Origin: Herbiconiux sp. SALV-R1
GTDB lineage: Bacteria > Actinomycetota > Actinomycetes > Actinomycetales > Microbacteriaceae
Length of the DNA stretch: 64,000 nucleotides
Assembly (NCBI RefSeq): GCF_013113715.1
Contig: NZ_CP053344.1
Span: 1,364,001 to 1,428,000, forward strand
Reading direction: 5' to 3'
The notes under the pieces were generated by a model. The model searched no databases. It was not told the origin of the DNA and was given only the letters and a program-made list of their open reading frames with translations. The first letter of the stretch is position 1; every line of letters starts with the position of its first letter. Below are positions 35,783-45,464 of the stretch, piece after piece. A program made the translations under genes and the position numbers.

Positions 35783-36658
35783 TCAGCGCCGCTCGGCCGG
35801 CCCGCCCTCACGCGTGTGCTCGGGCAGGCCGCCGTGGTCGGGCGCGACGTGCGCGAGCACGCGGGCCCACTGGGTGGCGAGCGCGAGGGCGCCGCCTCCG
35901 CTCACCCGCACCACCCGCGAGGTGCGGATGCGACGGCGGTACCAGTTGCCGTCGTAGCGATCGACGGTGCTCATGTCATCGGCGTAGGCGAGGCGCACCT
36001 CGGCCCTGATGTTCTTCAGCTCCTTCGACCACGACGCGTCGACGAGGGCGCGACGGTCGGCCTCGACGCCCGCGGCGCCCTGCAGCGAGGCCTCTTCGAG
36101 CATCCGGTCGAGGCGGTTGCTCAGCCCGGGCCGATCGAGCAGCGGGTCGTCGGAGGGGATGCCGAGCGCCTCCGTGCCGAACGGGGGCACGGCCTGCAGC
36201 GAGGGGTCGAAGACGAAGCCGTTCGGGGCGGCGGTCTGGAACGTCACCACCCGGTCGACGAGCTGCGGATGCCGGGCCGCGAGCGAGAGCGCCACCATGC
36301 CGCCGGTGCCCCAGCCCACGACACCCACCGGCCCCAGGTCGCCCGCGCCCGAGTCGCGGGCCACCACGCGCGCGTGCACGAGGTACTCGGCGAGGTCGTC
36401 GGCTCGGTCGTGGATGCCGGTGCGGTCGGCGCGCGCCCCGTCGGCCTGCTCGGCGAGCGGGGGCGTCGACCCGTAGCCGGGCCGGTCGAGGGTGACGAGA
36501 TGGGCCCCCCAGCGGCTCGTCACCTCGGGGTCGGGGTCGAACAACCCCGCCCCGGGGGTCGGCAGGCAGAACAGCACCAGCCGCTCCGCCAGCGGGTCGC
36601 CCGCCGCCGAGACCCCCACGGTCTGTCCGGAGGGAAGAGTCATCAGATGATGCGCCAC
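35783..36658 (-). CDS. Alpha/beta hydrolase lacking the nucleophile serine
   Basis: Alpha/beta-hydrolase-fold protein of 291 residues. The N-terminal strand segment LVTLDRPGYGSTP with HDRADDLAEYLV and the nucleophile-elbow context VGVVGWGTGGMVALSLAARHP (read in parts) are typical. The elbow, however, reads G-W-G-T-G, so Gly117 occupies the catalytic serine position. The protein may be non-catalytic, use another residue, or act as a binding protein. GTG 36658 has AGGAGG 9 bp upstream and is preferred over ATG 36643. Confidence 0.82.
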   Translation of the reverse strand: MAHHLMTLPSGQTVGVSAAGDPLAERLVLFCLPTPGAGLFDPDPEVTSRWGAHLVTLDRPGYGSTPPLAEQADGARADRTGIHDRADDLAEYLVHARVVARDSGAGDLGPVGVVGWGTGGMVALSLAARHPQLVDRVVTFQTAAPNGFVFDPSLQAVPPFGTEALGIPSDDPLLDRPGLSNRLDRMLEEASLQGAAGVEADRRALVDASWSKELKNIRAEVRLAYADDMSTVDRYDGNWYRRRIRTSRVVRVSGGGALALATQWARVLAHVAPDHGGLPEHTREGGPAERR

Positions 36659-36728
36659 TCGATCGCGCCTCCTGTTGTCGCCGTCCTCCCCTTCTACGCC
36701 ACCCCCGGCCGTGAGCCAAGGGGGTTGC

Positions 36729-38471
36729 TCAGTTCGTGCGGAGCTCCAGGTACTTCGCGATGAGCGACTTCGTCGACGAGTCCTGCGACTCGAGCGCCGC
36801 GGCATCGCCGTCGACGGCCGGCGCGATCTGCAGGGCGAGCTGCTTGCCGAGCTCGACGCCCCACTGGTCGAACGAGTCGATGCCCCAGATGGTGCCCTCG
36901 GTGAACACGATGTGCTCGTACAGCGCGATCAGCTGGCCGACGACCGACGGGGTGAGCGCCGGCGCGAGGATCGACGTGGTCGGCCGGTTGCCGCTGAACA
37001 CCCGGGCGGGGACGACCGATTCGGCCGTGCCCTCCGCACGCACCTCATCCGCCGTCTTCCCGAACGCCAGGGCCTTGGTCTGGGCGAAGAAGTTGGCGAG
37101 GAAGAGCGCGTGCACGTCGGCGCCCGGCTGCACGGCGTGCCCGTCGCCGGTGCCGTCCTTGAGCGGATGCGCGGGGTTGGCCACCGCGATGAAGTCGGCG
37201 GGGATGAGCCGGGTGCCCTGGTGGATGAGCTGGTAGAAGGCGTGCTGACCGTTGGTGCCGGGCTCGCCCCAGAAGATCTCGCCGGTGTCGGTGGTGACGG
37301 GGGAGCCGTCCCAGCGCACGCTCTTGCCGTTCGACTCCATGGTGAGCTGCTGCAGGTACGCCGGGAAGCGGTGCAGGTACTGCGCGTACGGCAGCACGGC
37401 GTGGCTCTGCGCGCCCAGGAAGTTCGTGTACCAGACGTTGAGCAGGCCCATCAGCACGGGAACGTTGCGCTCGAGCGGGGTGGTGCGCATGTGCTCGTCG
37501 ATGGCGTGGAAACCGGCCAGGAAGTCACGGAAGCCGTCGGGGCCGATGGCGATGGCGACGCTCGTGCCGATGGCGGAGTCGACCGAGTAGCGGCCGCCCA
37601 CCCAGTCCCAGAAGCCGAAGGCGTTCTCGGGGTCGATGCCGAAGGCGGCCACCTTGTCGAGAGCGGTCGACACCGCGACGAAGTGCTTGGCGACCGCGGC
37701 GGTGCGGGCGTCCTCATCGTCGGCGATGGCTCCGGATGCGCCCAGCCGCTCCCACAGCCACTGCCGGGCCAGTCGGGCGTTGGTGAGCGTCTCGAGCGTG
37801 CCGAAGGTCTTCGAGGCGACGATGAAGAGCGTGGTCTCGGGGTCGAGGTCTGCGGTCTTCTCGTAGATGTCGGAGGGGTCGATGTTCGAGACGAAGCGGG
37901 CCTCGAGGCCCTCCTGCACGTACGGCTTCAGTGCCTCGTAGACCATCACGGGGCCGAGGTCGCTGCCGCCGATGCCGATGTTCACGACGGTCTCGATGCG
38001 CTTGCCGGTCACGCCCGTCCACTCGCCGGAGCGCACGCGGTCGGCGAACGCGAACACCTTGTCGAGCGTTCCCTGCACCTCGGAGTCGATGTCGGCGCCG
38101 TCGACGACGAACCCGGAGGCGGGGTCGAGGCGTGCCGCAGCATCCGTTCCCGGTGCAGGGCGGCGGAGGGCGGTGTGCAGCACGGCACGGTCTTCGGTGA
38201 CGTTGATGTGCTCGCCCTCGATCATCGCCTGGTAGCGGCCGGACACGCCGGCGGCCTCGGCGACCTCGAGCAGGTGGGCGAGGATCTCCTCGGTGACGAG
38301 GTTCTTCGACAGGTCGACCGTGAGGTCGCCGGCCTGGAAGGTGTAGCGCCCGGCGCGCTCGGGTTCGGCGGCGAACCAGGCGCGCAGGTCGGGGGCGAAC
38401 CCGTCGGCGATGCCTTGCAGGCCCTTCCAGGCGTCGGTGGTCGTGGGGTCGAGGGGCGGCTGTTCGGCCAT
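36729..38471 (-). CDS. pgi: Glucose-6-phosphate isomerase
   Basis: Cytosolic isomerase linking glucose 6-phosphate and fructose 6-phosphate in glycolysis and gluconeogenesis. The protein is 580 residues. Signature regions are [35 protein letters not shown], the second PGI signature around [20 protein letters not shown], and [13 protein letters not shown] near the end. ATG 38471 has AGGAGA 4 bp upstream. It is divergent from the PLP decarboxylase gene across a 113-bp gap. Slightly longer than the usual 540-560 residues. Confidence 0.96.
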   Translation of the reverse strand: MAEQPPLDPTTTDAWKGLQGIADGFAPDLRAWFAAEPERAGRYTFQAGDLTVDLSKNLVTEEILAHLLEVAEAAGVSGRYQAMIEGEHINVTEDRAVLHTALRRPAPGTDAAARLDPASGFVVDGADIDSEVQGTLDKVFAFADRVRSGEWTGVTGKRIETVVNIGIGGSDLGPVMVYEALKPYVQEGLEARFVSNIDPSDIYEKTADLDPETTLFIVASKTFGTLETLTNARLARQWLWERLGASGAIADDEDARTAAVAKHFVAVSTALDKVAAFGIDPENAFGFWDWVGGRYSVDSAIGTSVAIAIGPDGFRDFLAGFHAIDEHMRTTPLERNVPVLMGLLNVWYTNFLGAQSHAVLPYAQYLHRFPAYLQQLTMESNGKSVRWDGSPVTTDTGEIFWGEPGTNGQHAFYQLIHQGTRLIPADFIAVANPAHPLKDGTGDGHAVQPGADVHALFLANFFAQTKALAFGKTADEVRAEGTAESVVPARVFSGNRPTTSILAPALTPSVVGQLIALYEHIVFTEGTIWGIDSFDQWGVELGKQLALQIAPAVDGDAAALESQDSSTKSLIAKYLELRTN

Positions 38472-38584
38472 GACATCTCCTGAGGCTCGTCTGCGACTCG
38501 GGGCGTCGCCAGGCGACCCCCACCCCCACGAACTTACCGCCCCGGGGGCGGGTCGAGTTGTTATCGTGTGCAGCGGAGGATGCC

Positions 38585-39967
38585 ATGACAACCGCACAGT
38601 CCGCTCGCATGCACGAGGTGACCGAGGAGAACCGCGACATCGTCGATCGGGTGCTCGACTATTCGCGGCAGCGGCTGCTCATGGCCGACACCCCGCTCGA
38701 CAAACCGCAGTCGCCGTCGGAGCTCAGCCGCCTGGCGGGCGTCACCATCAGCGAGCAGGGCATCGGCGGGGCGAAGGCGCTGTCGATCTTCGAGCACATC
38801 CTCGCCCCCGCCTGCATCACCACCGACGACCCGCGCTACCTTTCGTTCATCCCGTGCGCTCCGTCGAAGGCTGCCGCCGCGTTCGACGTCGTCGTGTCGG
38901 CGAGCGCGCTCTACGGCGGCTCCTGGCTCGAGGGCGCGGGGGCGGTGCACGCCGAGAACGAGGTGCTGCGCTGGCTCGCCGCCGAGTTCGGGCTGCCCAC
39001 CGGCGCGGGCGGGGTGTTCGTGCAGGGTGGCACGCTCGGCAACCTCTCGGCCCTGGTCGCCGCGCGCGAGACGGCCCGCGAGAAGGCACGCGAGGCGGGC
39101 GCCCCCGCACCCGACCGGTGGCGCGTCGTCTGCAGCGCCGAGGCGCACTCCTCGATCGCCTCGGCGGCCCGCGTCATGGACGTCGAGATCGTTGCCGTCC
39201 CCGTCGACGACGACGGCACCCTGCGCGGGCCCGCCGTCGAGGAGGCGCTCGCCGAGCACGGCGGCAGCGTGTTCGCGGTGGTGGCGACCGGCGGCACCAC
39301 GAACTTCGGCATCGTCGACGACCTCGACGGCATCGGTCAGGCGGCCGCCCGCCACGGCGTCTGGTTCCACGTCGACGGCGCCTACGGGCTGTCGGCGATG
39401 CTGTCACCGGATGCGCGCATCCGTTTCGCAGGCGTCGAACGCGCCGACTCGCTGGTCGTCGACCCGCACAAGTGGCTGTTCGCGCCCTTCGACGCGTGCG
39501 CGCTGCTCTACCGCGACCCCGAGCTGGGGCGCCGGGCGCACACCCAGCACGCCGACTACCTCGACACCCTCACCGAGACGACCGACTGGAGCCCCTCCGA
39601 CTTCGCCGCCCACCTCACTCGCCGGCCGCGCGGCCTGCCGCTGTGGTTCTCGCTGGCGAGCTACGGGGCTGCCGCGTATCGCGAGGCCATCACGGGGTCG
39701 CTGCGCCTGGCGCAGGAGATCGCCGCGATCATCGAGGAGCGGCCCGAGTTCGAGCTGGTGCGACAGCCGCAGCTCTCGGTGGTGGTGTTCGAGCGCGTCG
39801 GCTGGGACAAGGCCGACTACGGCAGGTGGTCGTCGAGGCTCCTCGACGAGCAGGTCGCGTTCGTGACGCCGAGCGCCCACCACGGCCGGCCCAACGCCCG
39901 CTTCGCCATCCTCAACCCCCGCACCACCCTCGACGACCTCACCCTCATCCTCGACTCGATGAGCTGA
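38585..39967 (+). CDS. Group II PLP-dependent decarboxylase
   Basis: Fold-type I pyridoxal-phosphate enzyme of 460 residues related to aromatic-L-amino-acid, glutamate or diaminobutyrate decarboxylases. The cofactor lysine is Lys296 in VDPHKWLF. Other supporting segments are [51 protein letters not shown] and [12 protein letters not shown] 38585 has GGAGG 5 bp upstream and TATCGT further up. The substrate cannot be told from sequence alone; amino-acid decarboxylation to an amine is the family reaction. Confidence 0.9.
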   Translation: MTTAQSARMHEVTEENRDIVDRVLDYSRQRLLMADTPLDKPQSPSELSRLAGVTISEQGIGGAKALSIFEHILAPACITTDDPRYLSFIPCAPSKAAAAFDVVVSASALYGGSWLEGAGAVHAENEVLRWLAAEFGLPTGAGGVFVQGGTLGNLSALVAARETAREKAREAGAPAPDRWRVVCSAEAHSSIASAARVMDVEIVAVPVDDDGTLRGPAVEEALAEHGGSVFAVVATGGTTNFGIVDDLDGIGQAAARHGVWFHVDGAYGLSAMLSPDARIRFAGVERADSLVVDPHKWLFAPFDACALLYRDPELGRRAHTQHADYLDTLTETTDWSPSDFAAHLTRRPRGLPLWFSLASYGAAAYREAITGSLRLAQEIAAIIEERPEFELVRQPQLSVVVFERVGWDKADYGRWSSRLLDEQVAFVTPSAHHGRPNARFAILNPRTTLDDLTLILDSMS

Positions 39968-39993
39968 GCGAGGCGCGCCGCGCCGTATGCCCG

Positions 39994-40015
39994 GCCCGCC
40001 GCGGCTCAGGCGGGC
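39994..40015. terminator. Possible bidirectional terminator hairpin
   Basis: GCCCGCC (39994-40000) and GGCGGGC (40009-40015) form a 7-bp GC stem with an 8-nt loop between the convergent decarboxylase and tetR genes. The tetR stop codon lies in the loop. There is no T tract. Confidence 0.35.
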
Positions 40016-40641
40016 GCGCGCATGACGAGGCGCTCGATCGCGTCGAGGAGCCAGGTGCGGTAGCGCTCGTCGCTCCAGCCGCGTTCGCGGGCGAAGAAGC
40101 GGTAGGTGGCGGGGGAGACGAGGTGGGTGAGCACCTCGGCCCGCTCGTCGGCGTCGACGTCGCCGTGCAGGAGGCTGTGGGCCTCCATCCAGCTGATCGC
40201 CATGCGGAGGTCGTGGTGCCGTCTGCGGTTCAGGTCGTCGACGGCGGCGGCGACCCCCGCATCCGTCTCGGCCGCCACGTAGAGTGCACGGTCGACACCC
40301 GCGGTGCGCGCGTTCGCCTCGGCGAGGAAGCGTGCGTAGGCGGGCAGCGCCTCCGCGGGCGGCAGCGCCATGATCTCGGCGAGCGCCGGACGTTCGTAGA
40401 GCGGATGCGTGCCCTCGTCGCCCGCGAGGGCCAGCTCGAACGCCGCCATGAGCAAGGCGCTCTTGGGCCCAGCCAGGTGCACGCTCTGCACCGACACGCC
40501 GGCCTCCTTGGCGATGGCGGGCATCGTCGTGCCCTGGTAGCCGTCGCGGGAGAACAGCGTGCTCGCCGCCTGCACGATGCGGCGGCGGGTCTGTGCCGAC
40601 GCCTCCTCGCGGATGGGCGAGCTGTAGCTGCGGGGGGCCAT
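40006..40641 (-). CDS. TetR family regulator
   Basis: Regulator of 211 residues with an N-terminal helix-turn-helix (TRRRIVQAASTLFSRDGYQG, TTMPAIAKEAGVSVQSVH) and an all-helical effector domain. It follows the small membrane protein gene by 9 bp on the same strand, so the two form an operon. The target may be that operon and the divergent GT1 glycosyltransferase gene, whose shared promoter region is AT-rich. The effector is unknown. Confidence 0.9.
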   Translation of the reverse strand: MAPRSYSSPIREEASAQTRRRIVQAASTLFSRDGYQGTTMPAIAKEAGVSVQSVHLAGPKSALLMAAFELALAGDEGTHPLYERPALAEIMALPPAEALPAYARFLAEANARTAGVDRALYVAAETDAGVAAAVDDLNRRRHHDLRMAISWMEAHSLLHGDVDADERAEVLTHLVSPATYRFFARERGWSDERYRTWLLDAIERLVMRAPA

Positions 40642-40650
40642 GCCGTGATC

Positions 40651-41070
40651 CTAGGGGGTCGCGGCCCTCGTGCGGCCGGCGGCACGCAGGGCGAGCAGAC
40701 CCGTGGTGACGATGGCGAGGTGCAGGGCGATGAACACGAGCATGCCGACGACCGGGTAGCCGGCGGCCATCATGTAGATGTCGTCGAGGATGCCGCGCAC
40801 CACCGAGAGGGTGATGGCGAGCCACGCCAAGATGGTGCTCCGCCGCGGCCGGAACGACGCGGCGATGAGGAACGCGCCGAGGATGAGCAGGTCGAGCCCG
40901 AACAGCATCGTGAAGTCGAGGAAGCCGCGGTACGCCGTGCCGCCGATCGGAGCGTCCCAGCCCGGGACGGTGAGTTCGAGGCGCGCCGCGTTGAGGAAGG
41001 GCATCCAGAGCAGGCCGAGCACGATGTTGATGAGGCCCACGACGCGGAACCACCAGGTGAGAAATGTCAT
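40651..41070 (-). CDS. Four-helix membrane protein (BphX-like)
   Basis: Integral membrane protein of 139 residues with four hydrophobic segments starting at WWFRVVGLINIVLGLLWMPF. The N-terminal WWFRVVG and overall length resemble BphX-like proteins, but I am not certain. No catalytic motif is visible. It is co-transcribed with the downstream TetR gene and divergent from the glycosyltransferase, suggesting a regulated export or membrane-adaptation unit. Confidence 0.7.
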   Translation of the reverse strand: MTFLTWWFRVVGLINIVLGLLWMPFLNAARLELTVPGWDAPIGGTAYRGFLDFTMLFGLDLLILGAFLIAASFRPRRSTILAWLAITLSVVRGILDDIYMMAAGYPVVGMLVFIALHLAIVTTGLLALRAAGRTRAATP

Positions 41071-41082
41071 GGGGGTATTCTG

Positions 41083-41093
41083 CTATTCGATAG
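41083..41093. promoter_or_regulatory. AT-rich palindrome in divergent promoter
   Basis: CTATTCGATAG (CTAT/ATAG arms) lies in the 63-bp gap between the divergent membrane protein/tetR operon and the glycosyltransferase. The gap is strikingly AT-rich, and TAAAAC at 41122-41127 lies 6 nt before ATG 41134. It is a candidate operator for the TetR protein encoded at 40006-40641. Confidence 0.35.
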
Positions 41094-41133
41094 AGCGTTA
41101 CGTCAATCAATATGTGTGTGCTAAAACCTAGCT

Positions 41134-42444
41134 ATGTCGACTTATCTCGTCTGCAGCTCGCCGATCCACGGGCACGTCGTGCCGATGCTCACGGCGGCCG
41201 CCCATCTCGTGCAGCGCGGCCACCGCGTCGTCGTGCTCACGGGCGCGCGCTTCGCCGGGCGCGTGCGGGGCGTCGGCGCCGAGTTCCGGCCGCTCGAGGG
41301 CGCCGCCGACTTCGACGACCGCGACGTGCCGAGCTACCTGCCCGACCGCGATCGCTACCGGGGTCTCGCGCAGGCGCAGTACGACATCCAGCGCATCTTC
41401 GTGAGCACCATCCCCGACCAGTACCGGGCGGTGAGCCGCGCGCTCGCCGAGGTGCAGCCCGACGCGGTGCTCGTCGACGGGGCCTTTGCGGGGGTGGCGC
41501 CGCTGCTGCTCGGCGGCGGCCCGCGCCCGCCCGTGGTGGCGCTCGGCGTCACGCCGCTCTCGCAGAGCAGCAGCGACGTGGCGCCCTACGGCACGGCGAT
41601 GCCGCCCTCCTCGTCGCCGCTCGGGCGGGTGCGCAACCGGATGCTCGGCCTCGTCGCGAAGAAGGTCCTGTTCCGCAAGACCCAGCGCCTCGCCGAGTCG
41701 CTGTTCGCCGAGCTCAGCATCCCGCACCTCGACCTGTTCGTGATGGACATCTCGAGCGCCTTCGACCGCTTCCTGCAGCTGTGCCCGGCCGAGTTCGAGT
41801 ACCCGCGCAGCGACCTCGCGCCGAACACGGCGTTCGTGGGGACGATGCCCTCGGGTGCGGGGGCGGGGGCGGGTGGTGCCGTGGCCGAGCATCCGCGCTG
41901 GTGGGGCGACCTCGACGGGGCCCGGCCGGTCGTGCACGTCACGCAGGGCACCATCGACAACCGCGACTTCGACCGGCTCGTGAAGCCGACGCTCAGCGCC
42001 CTGGCCGACGTCGACGTCACTGTCGTGGTCTCGCTTGGCGGCCGCCCCGAGTCGGCGCTGCCCTCCGTGCCCGCGAACGCGAGGGTGGCGTCGTACCTGC
42101 CGTACGGCGAGCTGCTGCCGCGCTGCGCGGTGATGGTGACGAACGGCGGGTACGGGGGCGTGCAGCAGGCGCTCGGTGAGGGCGTTCCGCTCGTGGTCGC
42201 CGGCGGCACCGAAGACAAGCCCGAGGTGGCGGCCCGTGTCGCCTGGTCGGGCGCCGGCGTCGACCTGCGCACGGGTACCCCGACCCCCGAGGCCGTGCGG
42301 GCGGCCGTGCTCAGGGTGCTGGGCGAGCCCGCCTACACCGAGCGGGCCCGTCGCCTCGCCGCTGCCGCGGCCGGCTACGACACCCTCCCCCTCATCGAGT
42401 CCGAACTCGCCCGCACCACCGCAACCTGGCCCGCCTGGCACTGA
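41134..42444 (+). CDS. GT1-family glycosyltransferase (MGT/UGT-like)
   Basis: GT-B glycosyltransferase of 436 residues similar to macrolide and secondary-metabolite glycosyltransferases. The acceptor half opens with SSPIHGHVVPMLTAAAHLVQ, where the catalytic-type histidine occurs in IHGH. The donor half has VHVTQGTIDNRDFDRLV and the NGGYGGVQQALGEGVPLVVA loop that binds the nucleotide sugar. It probably decorates a small hydrophobic acceptor, perhaps as resistance or detoxification. A -10-like box 6 nt before the ATG suggests a leaderless mRNA. It is divergent from a TetR-containing operon. Confidence 0.9.
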   Translation: MSTYLVCSSPIHGHVVPMLTAAAHLVQRGHRVVVLTGARFAGRVRGVGAEFRPLEGAADFDDRDVPSYLPDRDRYRGLAQAQYDIQRIFVSTIPDQYRAVSRALAEVQPDAVLVDGAFAGVAPLLLGGGPRPPVVALGVTPLSQSSSDVAPYGTAMPPSSSPLGRVRNRMLGLVAKKVLFRKTQRLAESLFAELSIPHLDLFVMDISSAFDRFLQLCPAEFEYPRSDLAPNTAFVGTMPSGAGAGAGGAVAEHPRWWGDLDGARPVVHVTQGTIDNRDFDRLVKPTLSALADVDVTVVVSLGGRPESALPSVPANARVASYLPYGELLPRCAVMVTNGGYGGVQQALGEGVPLVVAGGTEDKPEVAARVAWSGAGVDLRTGTPTPEAVRAAVLRVLGEPAYTERARRLAAAAAGYDTLPLIESELARTTATWPAWH

Positions 42445-42453
42445 AGGCCGGCT

Positions 42454-44235
42454 TCACTCGCAACGGTCGAGATGCTCGACAGCCGGGGAGAGGCTTGCCG
42501 TGCCGCCGATCAAGGTCACCGAATCGACCTCCATCCGCTGGAGAGCCGCCAAGGTGGCCCCTGGGATGCAGGCGGCCGGAGTCGTGAACACCAGAACATC
42601 GTCCTGACCTGCCCACGCCGAGCCCACCAAGGCGTCGGGGAACTTCTCCCCGGAGACGAGGTAGGCATGAGTGATGGTCTGTCGAGTCGCGGCGTTCATG
42701 AGTCGCGACGTGTCGTATCGGTCGACGCCGCCGAGCCGCGTCGTCGGGGCCATTGCCTGCAACGAATCCTCGATGCCCTCGGAAACTGTCTGGTATCCGC
42801 CGACCACGGTGGTGGCATAGAGGTTCAGACTGCCCAAAGCATCCTCGGTCTCTGCATCCAAGCGGTCGGCCGAGCCGTCGACCAGGATGACCGGGCGCCG
42901 CTCCGATCCAGCGATCGCGGCAGCGCTCAGGGCATCGGGATAGCTGCCCCCGGTCGCGACATAGACCTTGCGAATGTCGTCGGTGAAGACGGTCTTGAGC
43001 ACGTTGCGCGATACCTCGAACCGGTCAGCTCCGCCGATCCGCTCCGTCGCGGCGATCTCACCGAGAATCGACACCACCTCCTCTGACACGGAAGCCGGCC
43101 CGCCGACTACGACGATTCGCTCGGGCGCAATCCGGCGCAATTCTTCCAGGACCACCTCGGGAACGGAGTCTCGCGTGGTGAGGAGGAGTGGTCCGTCTTC
43201 CGTGACCGCTGCGGGAGCCGCACTCAGTGCATCCGGAAAGCTCTCGCCCGTGACCACGTAGGCGACTGCTGCGCCTCCCGGGTACGCCCGCTTCGCCACC
43301 GCGGCGGAAACCTCGTATCGGTCGGCCCCGCCGACCCTTTCGGTCGTGAAGTCCTGTGGCACGACCACGCGAGACCGGAACGTCACCTCTCTGACACGGC
43401 CTCGAGAATCGAGCGGGTGAACGAAGGAGACGGTGAGCGTTGCCCGATTATCGTTCACGCCTTCGGGGATGGGGTCGGGCCAGGTGAGCTGGAGAACGCT
43501 CCCGTCTGCGGAGATCGTGTACGGAACGTCGTAGACAGCCGGGTTCTGATATCCGCTGAGCTGCGCCTTCGCCATGACGGCCGGGCCATCGGGGTTAGGA
43601 GCGGCAGCTTCGGACCAGAACCCGGTCGGCGCGACGAGGTCGAAGGATGCGCCGGGGGCCATCAAGGCGGGGCGCGTGTCTCCCGTGTACACGCGGGTGA
43701 AGTCGCTGTTCGTCGCCTCCGCCAGCGCGAGGCTGACGGGGAATGCTGACGGGTCTCCGCCGGATTCGGCCGTGACCGAGACTCTGAACATCAAGTCGAG
43801 CTGGTCGCGAGAGGGACCGGTCTCTCCGATCACTGAGACCAAGAGCGATTCGCCGACTTCGAGGTCGTCTGGGAGTTGAACATCGATCACCAGCGGCGAC
43901 CCATCGGTGCGACCGTCGATCGACCCCCGCGTGGGCGAGGACGTCCACCAGGACAGGCCACTGAGCTGCATCTCTCCGAGCTCCGACGGCAGCGTCAGGG
44001 TGAGCTCCGTGGTGGTGCGGGGAACGAGAACGGGACGCCAGGTGGCTCGGAGGTGCACTTCGTCGTGGATGATTCGCGCGGTGTGCTCCGGCGATGCGGC
44101 GGCGACCGTCGGAGCTCGACCACCGGGGACTGAGTGAGCGGGGACAGCCGTGCCGCCCAGCACAAACGCGAGGGTGATCATCGCCCCAATCGCCGTGCCT
44201 CGTGTCGCCGCGCGTGTGCTTCTCCGCCAAGACAT
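42454..44235 (-). CDS. Cell-wall-binding repeat 2 surface protein
   Basis: Exported protein of 593 residues. A signal peptide (AIGAMITLAFVLGGTAVPAHS) is followed by about 260 residues of beta-rich, Ig-like sequence. Three CW_binding_2 repeats begin ERVGGADRYEVSAAVAKRA, ERIGGADRFEVSRNVLKTVF and TRLGGVDRYDTSRLMNAATR. These repeats attach proteins to the Gram-positive wall; the N-terminal part may bind or shape the surface. ATG 44235 has AGGA 8 bp upstream. Base composition and codon use are visibly less GC-biased than the neighbours, suggesting horizontal acquisition. Confidence 0.9.
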   Translation of the reverse strand: MSWRRSTRAATRGTAIGAMITLAFVLGGTAVPAHSVPGGRAPTVAAASPEHTARIIHDEVHLRATWRPVLVPRTTTELTLTLPSELGEMQLSGLSWWTSSPTRGSIDGRTDGSPLVIDVQLPDDLEVGESLLVSVIGETGPSRDQLDLMFRVSVTAESGGDPSAFPVSLALAEATNSDFTRVYTGDTRPALMAPGASFDLVAPTGFWSEAAAPNPDGPAVMAKAQLSGYQNPAVYDVPYTISADGSVLQLTWPDPIPEGVNDNRATLTVSFVHPLDSRGRVREVTFRSRVVVPQDFTTERVGGADRYEVSAAVAKRAYPGGAAVAYVVTGESFPDALSAAPAAVTEDGPLLLTTRDSVPEVVLEELRRIAPERIVVVGGPASVSEEVVSILGEIAATERIGGADRFEVSRNVLKTVFTDDIRKVYVATGGSYPDALSAAAIAGSERRPVILVDGSADRLDAETEDALGSLNLYATTVVGGYQTVSEGIEDSLQAMAPTTRLGGVDRYDTSRLMNAATRQTITHAYLVSGEKFPDALVGSAWAGQDDVLVFTTPAACIPGATLAALQRMEVDSVTLIGGTASLSPAVEHLDRCE

Positions 44236-44395
44236 CACGGTGTTCCTTTCCCCCAGCAACCCCTGCAACACATCACCTTAGTCAGGGCTCAGGCGTGAGG
44301 CAGGGCTGATGACTCGCAGCCGCGCCGCGCTGCGGTTGCGGACTCACGTCGTGGTGCCACGATGGAAGGCACGGATGCGGGGAGGACCGATCGAC

Positions 44396-45367
44396 GTGAG
44401 TGCAGCACCGGGATGGTACGACGCGGGGGAGCCGGGGCGCCTGCGCTGGTGGGACGGCGTGCAGTGGACCGCCCACGAGACGGCCGCGCCCGTCGTGCCG
44501 GCGGCGACGGCCGCGTACCAGGCCCAGCCCGCGCCCACCGCGCATCCGGCCGCCGCCGCGCATCCGGGCGCCGCTCAGCTCACGCCCACCGCGCATCCGG
44601 GCCCCGCCGCGGGCCCCGCCGCAACCGACCCGACCCTGCCGCCGATGGGCTGGTACCCCACCCCGAACGGCCCGGTGCGCTGGTGGGACGGTGCGCGGTG
44701 GTCGGGCATGCGCGTGAAAGACGGGCTGCCCGGCATCGACTGGGCGACCTCGGAGCAGCCTCGAGCGGCGATCGCGTTCGCCGCCGTGTTCTTCGGGCTC
44801 GGACTCACGCAACTGGCGCTCGCGCTCGCGGCGTCGACCGTGGCGTTCGTGGCGATCCCGATGATGCTGCTCGCCGTGCTGTGGCTGAGCATCGGCGTGC
44901 AGGCCTCCGCGGTGCAGCGCATCCCGCGGCCGACGGGCGTTCCGCTCACCGACGACCTCTCCCTGCGCCCCCTCCCGGGAGAGGTGGGGGGCTCACCGGT
45001 CGCCGGCGCCCCCGCGCCCGGCTGGTACACCGTCGCCCCGGCCACCACCCGGTGGTGGACCGGCGAGCGGTGGTCGCAGTACATCGGCACCCGCTACGGC
45101 GTGCGCCCGAGCTTCCACGGCGCCAAGTCGTATCGCCTCGTCCTCACCGTGGGCCGGGTGATGCTGGCGATCGGTGCGCTGGGCCTCCTCGCCGGGATCG
45201 TCCTCACCTCGATCGGCGCGTCGGCCGACGACGGCTCGCTGCTCACCGCGATCGGCGTGTTCTCAATCATCGCCGCGGTGCTGGTGGCCGGGATGGGCAT
45301 CCTCTTCCTCGCGCTGTCTCCCCGCCAGAAGCGCATCCTGGTTTCCCCGGAGAACCCGCCGACGTGA
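44396..45367 (+). CDS. DUF2510 multi-domain membrane protein
   Basis: Protein of 323 residues with three short DUF2510 modules: APGWYDAGEPGRLRWWDG at the N-terminus, MGWYPTPNGPVRWWDG near residue 85, and APGWYTVAPATTRWWTG near residue 205. Two pairs of membrane segments occur at about 125-165 and 245-300. A Pro/Ala/His-rich linker contains near-repeats of PTAHPG. The function is unknown, though DUF2510 often sits on actinobacterial membrane proteins. GTG 44396 has GGAGG 10 bp upstream; ATG 44375 is the alternative. Confidence 0.85.
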   Translation: MSAAPGWYDAGEPGRLRWWDGVQWTAHETAAPVVPAATAAYQAQPAPTAHPAAAAHPGAAQLTPTAHPGPAAGPAATDPTLPPMGWYPTPNGPVRWWDGARWSGMRVKDGLPGIDWATSEQPRAAIAFAAVFFGLGLTQLALALAASTVAFVAIPMMLLAVLWLSIGVQASAVQRIPRPTGVPLTDDLSLRPLPGEVGGSPVAGAPAPGWYTVAPATTRWWTGERWSQYIGTRYGVRPSFHGAKSYRLVLTVGRVMLAIGALGLLAGIVLTSIGASADDGSLLTAIGVFSIIAAVLVAGMGILFLALSPRQKRILVSPENPPT

Positions 45368-45464
45368 CATCCGGAATCCTCGATGCCATGATGAAGGGAA
45401 TTGTCTGACGGTCTGACGCGCAAGGGTGCCGAGGCCGCCGACCGGTCCGAACAGCGAGGTTCCC

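Noticed and set aside
44520-44620. Short repeats in the DUF2510 gene that might be a CRISPR or tandem array
   Set aside because: They are irregular codon-level repeats of PTAHPG within an open reading frame, with no spacers of uniform length.
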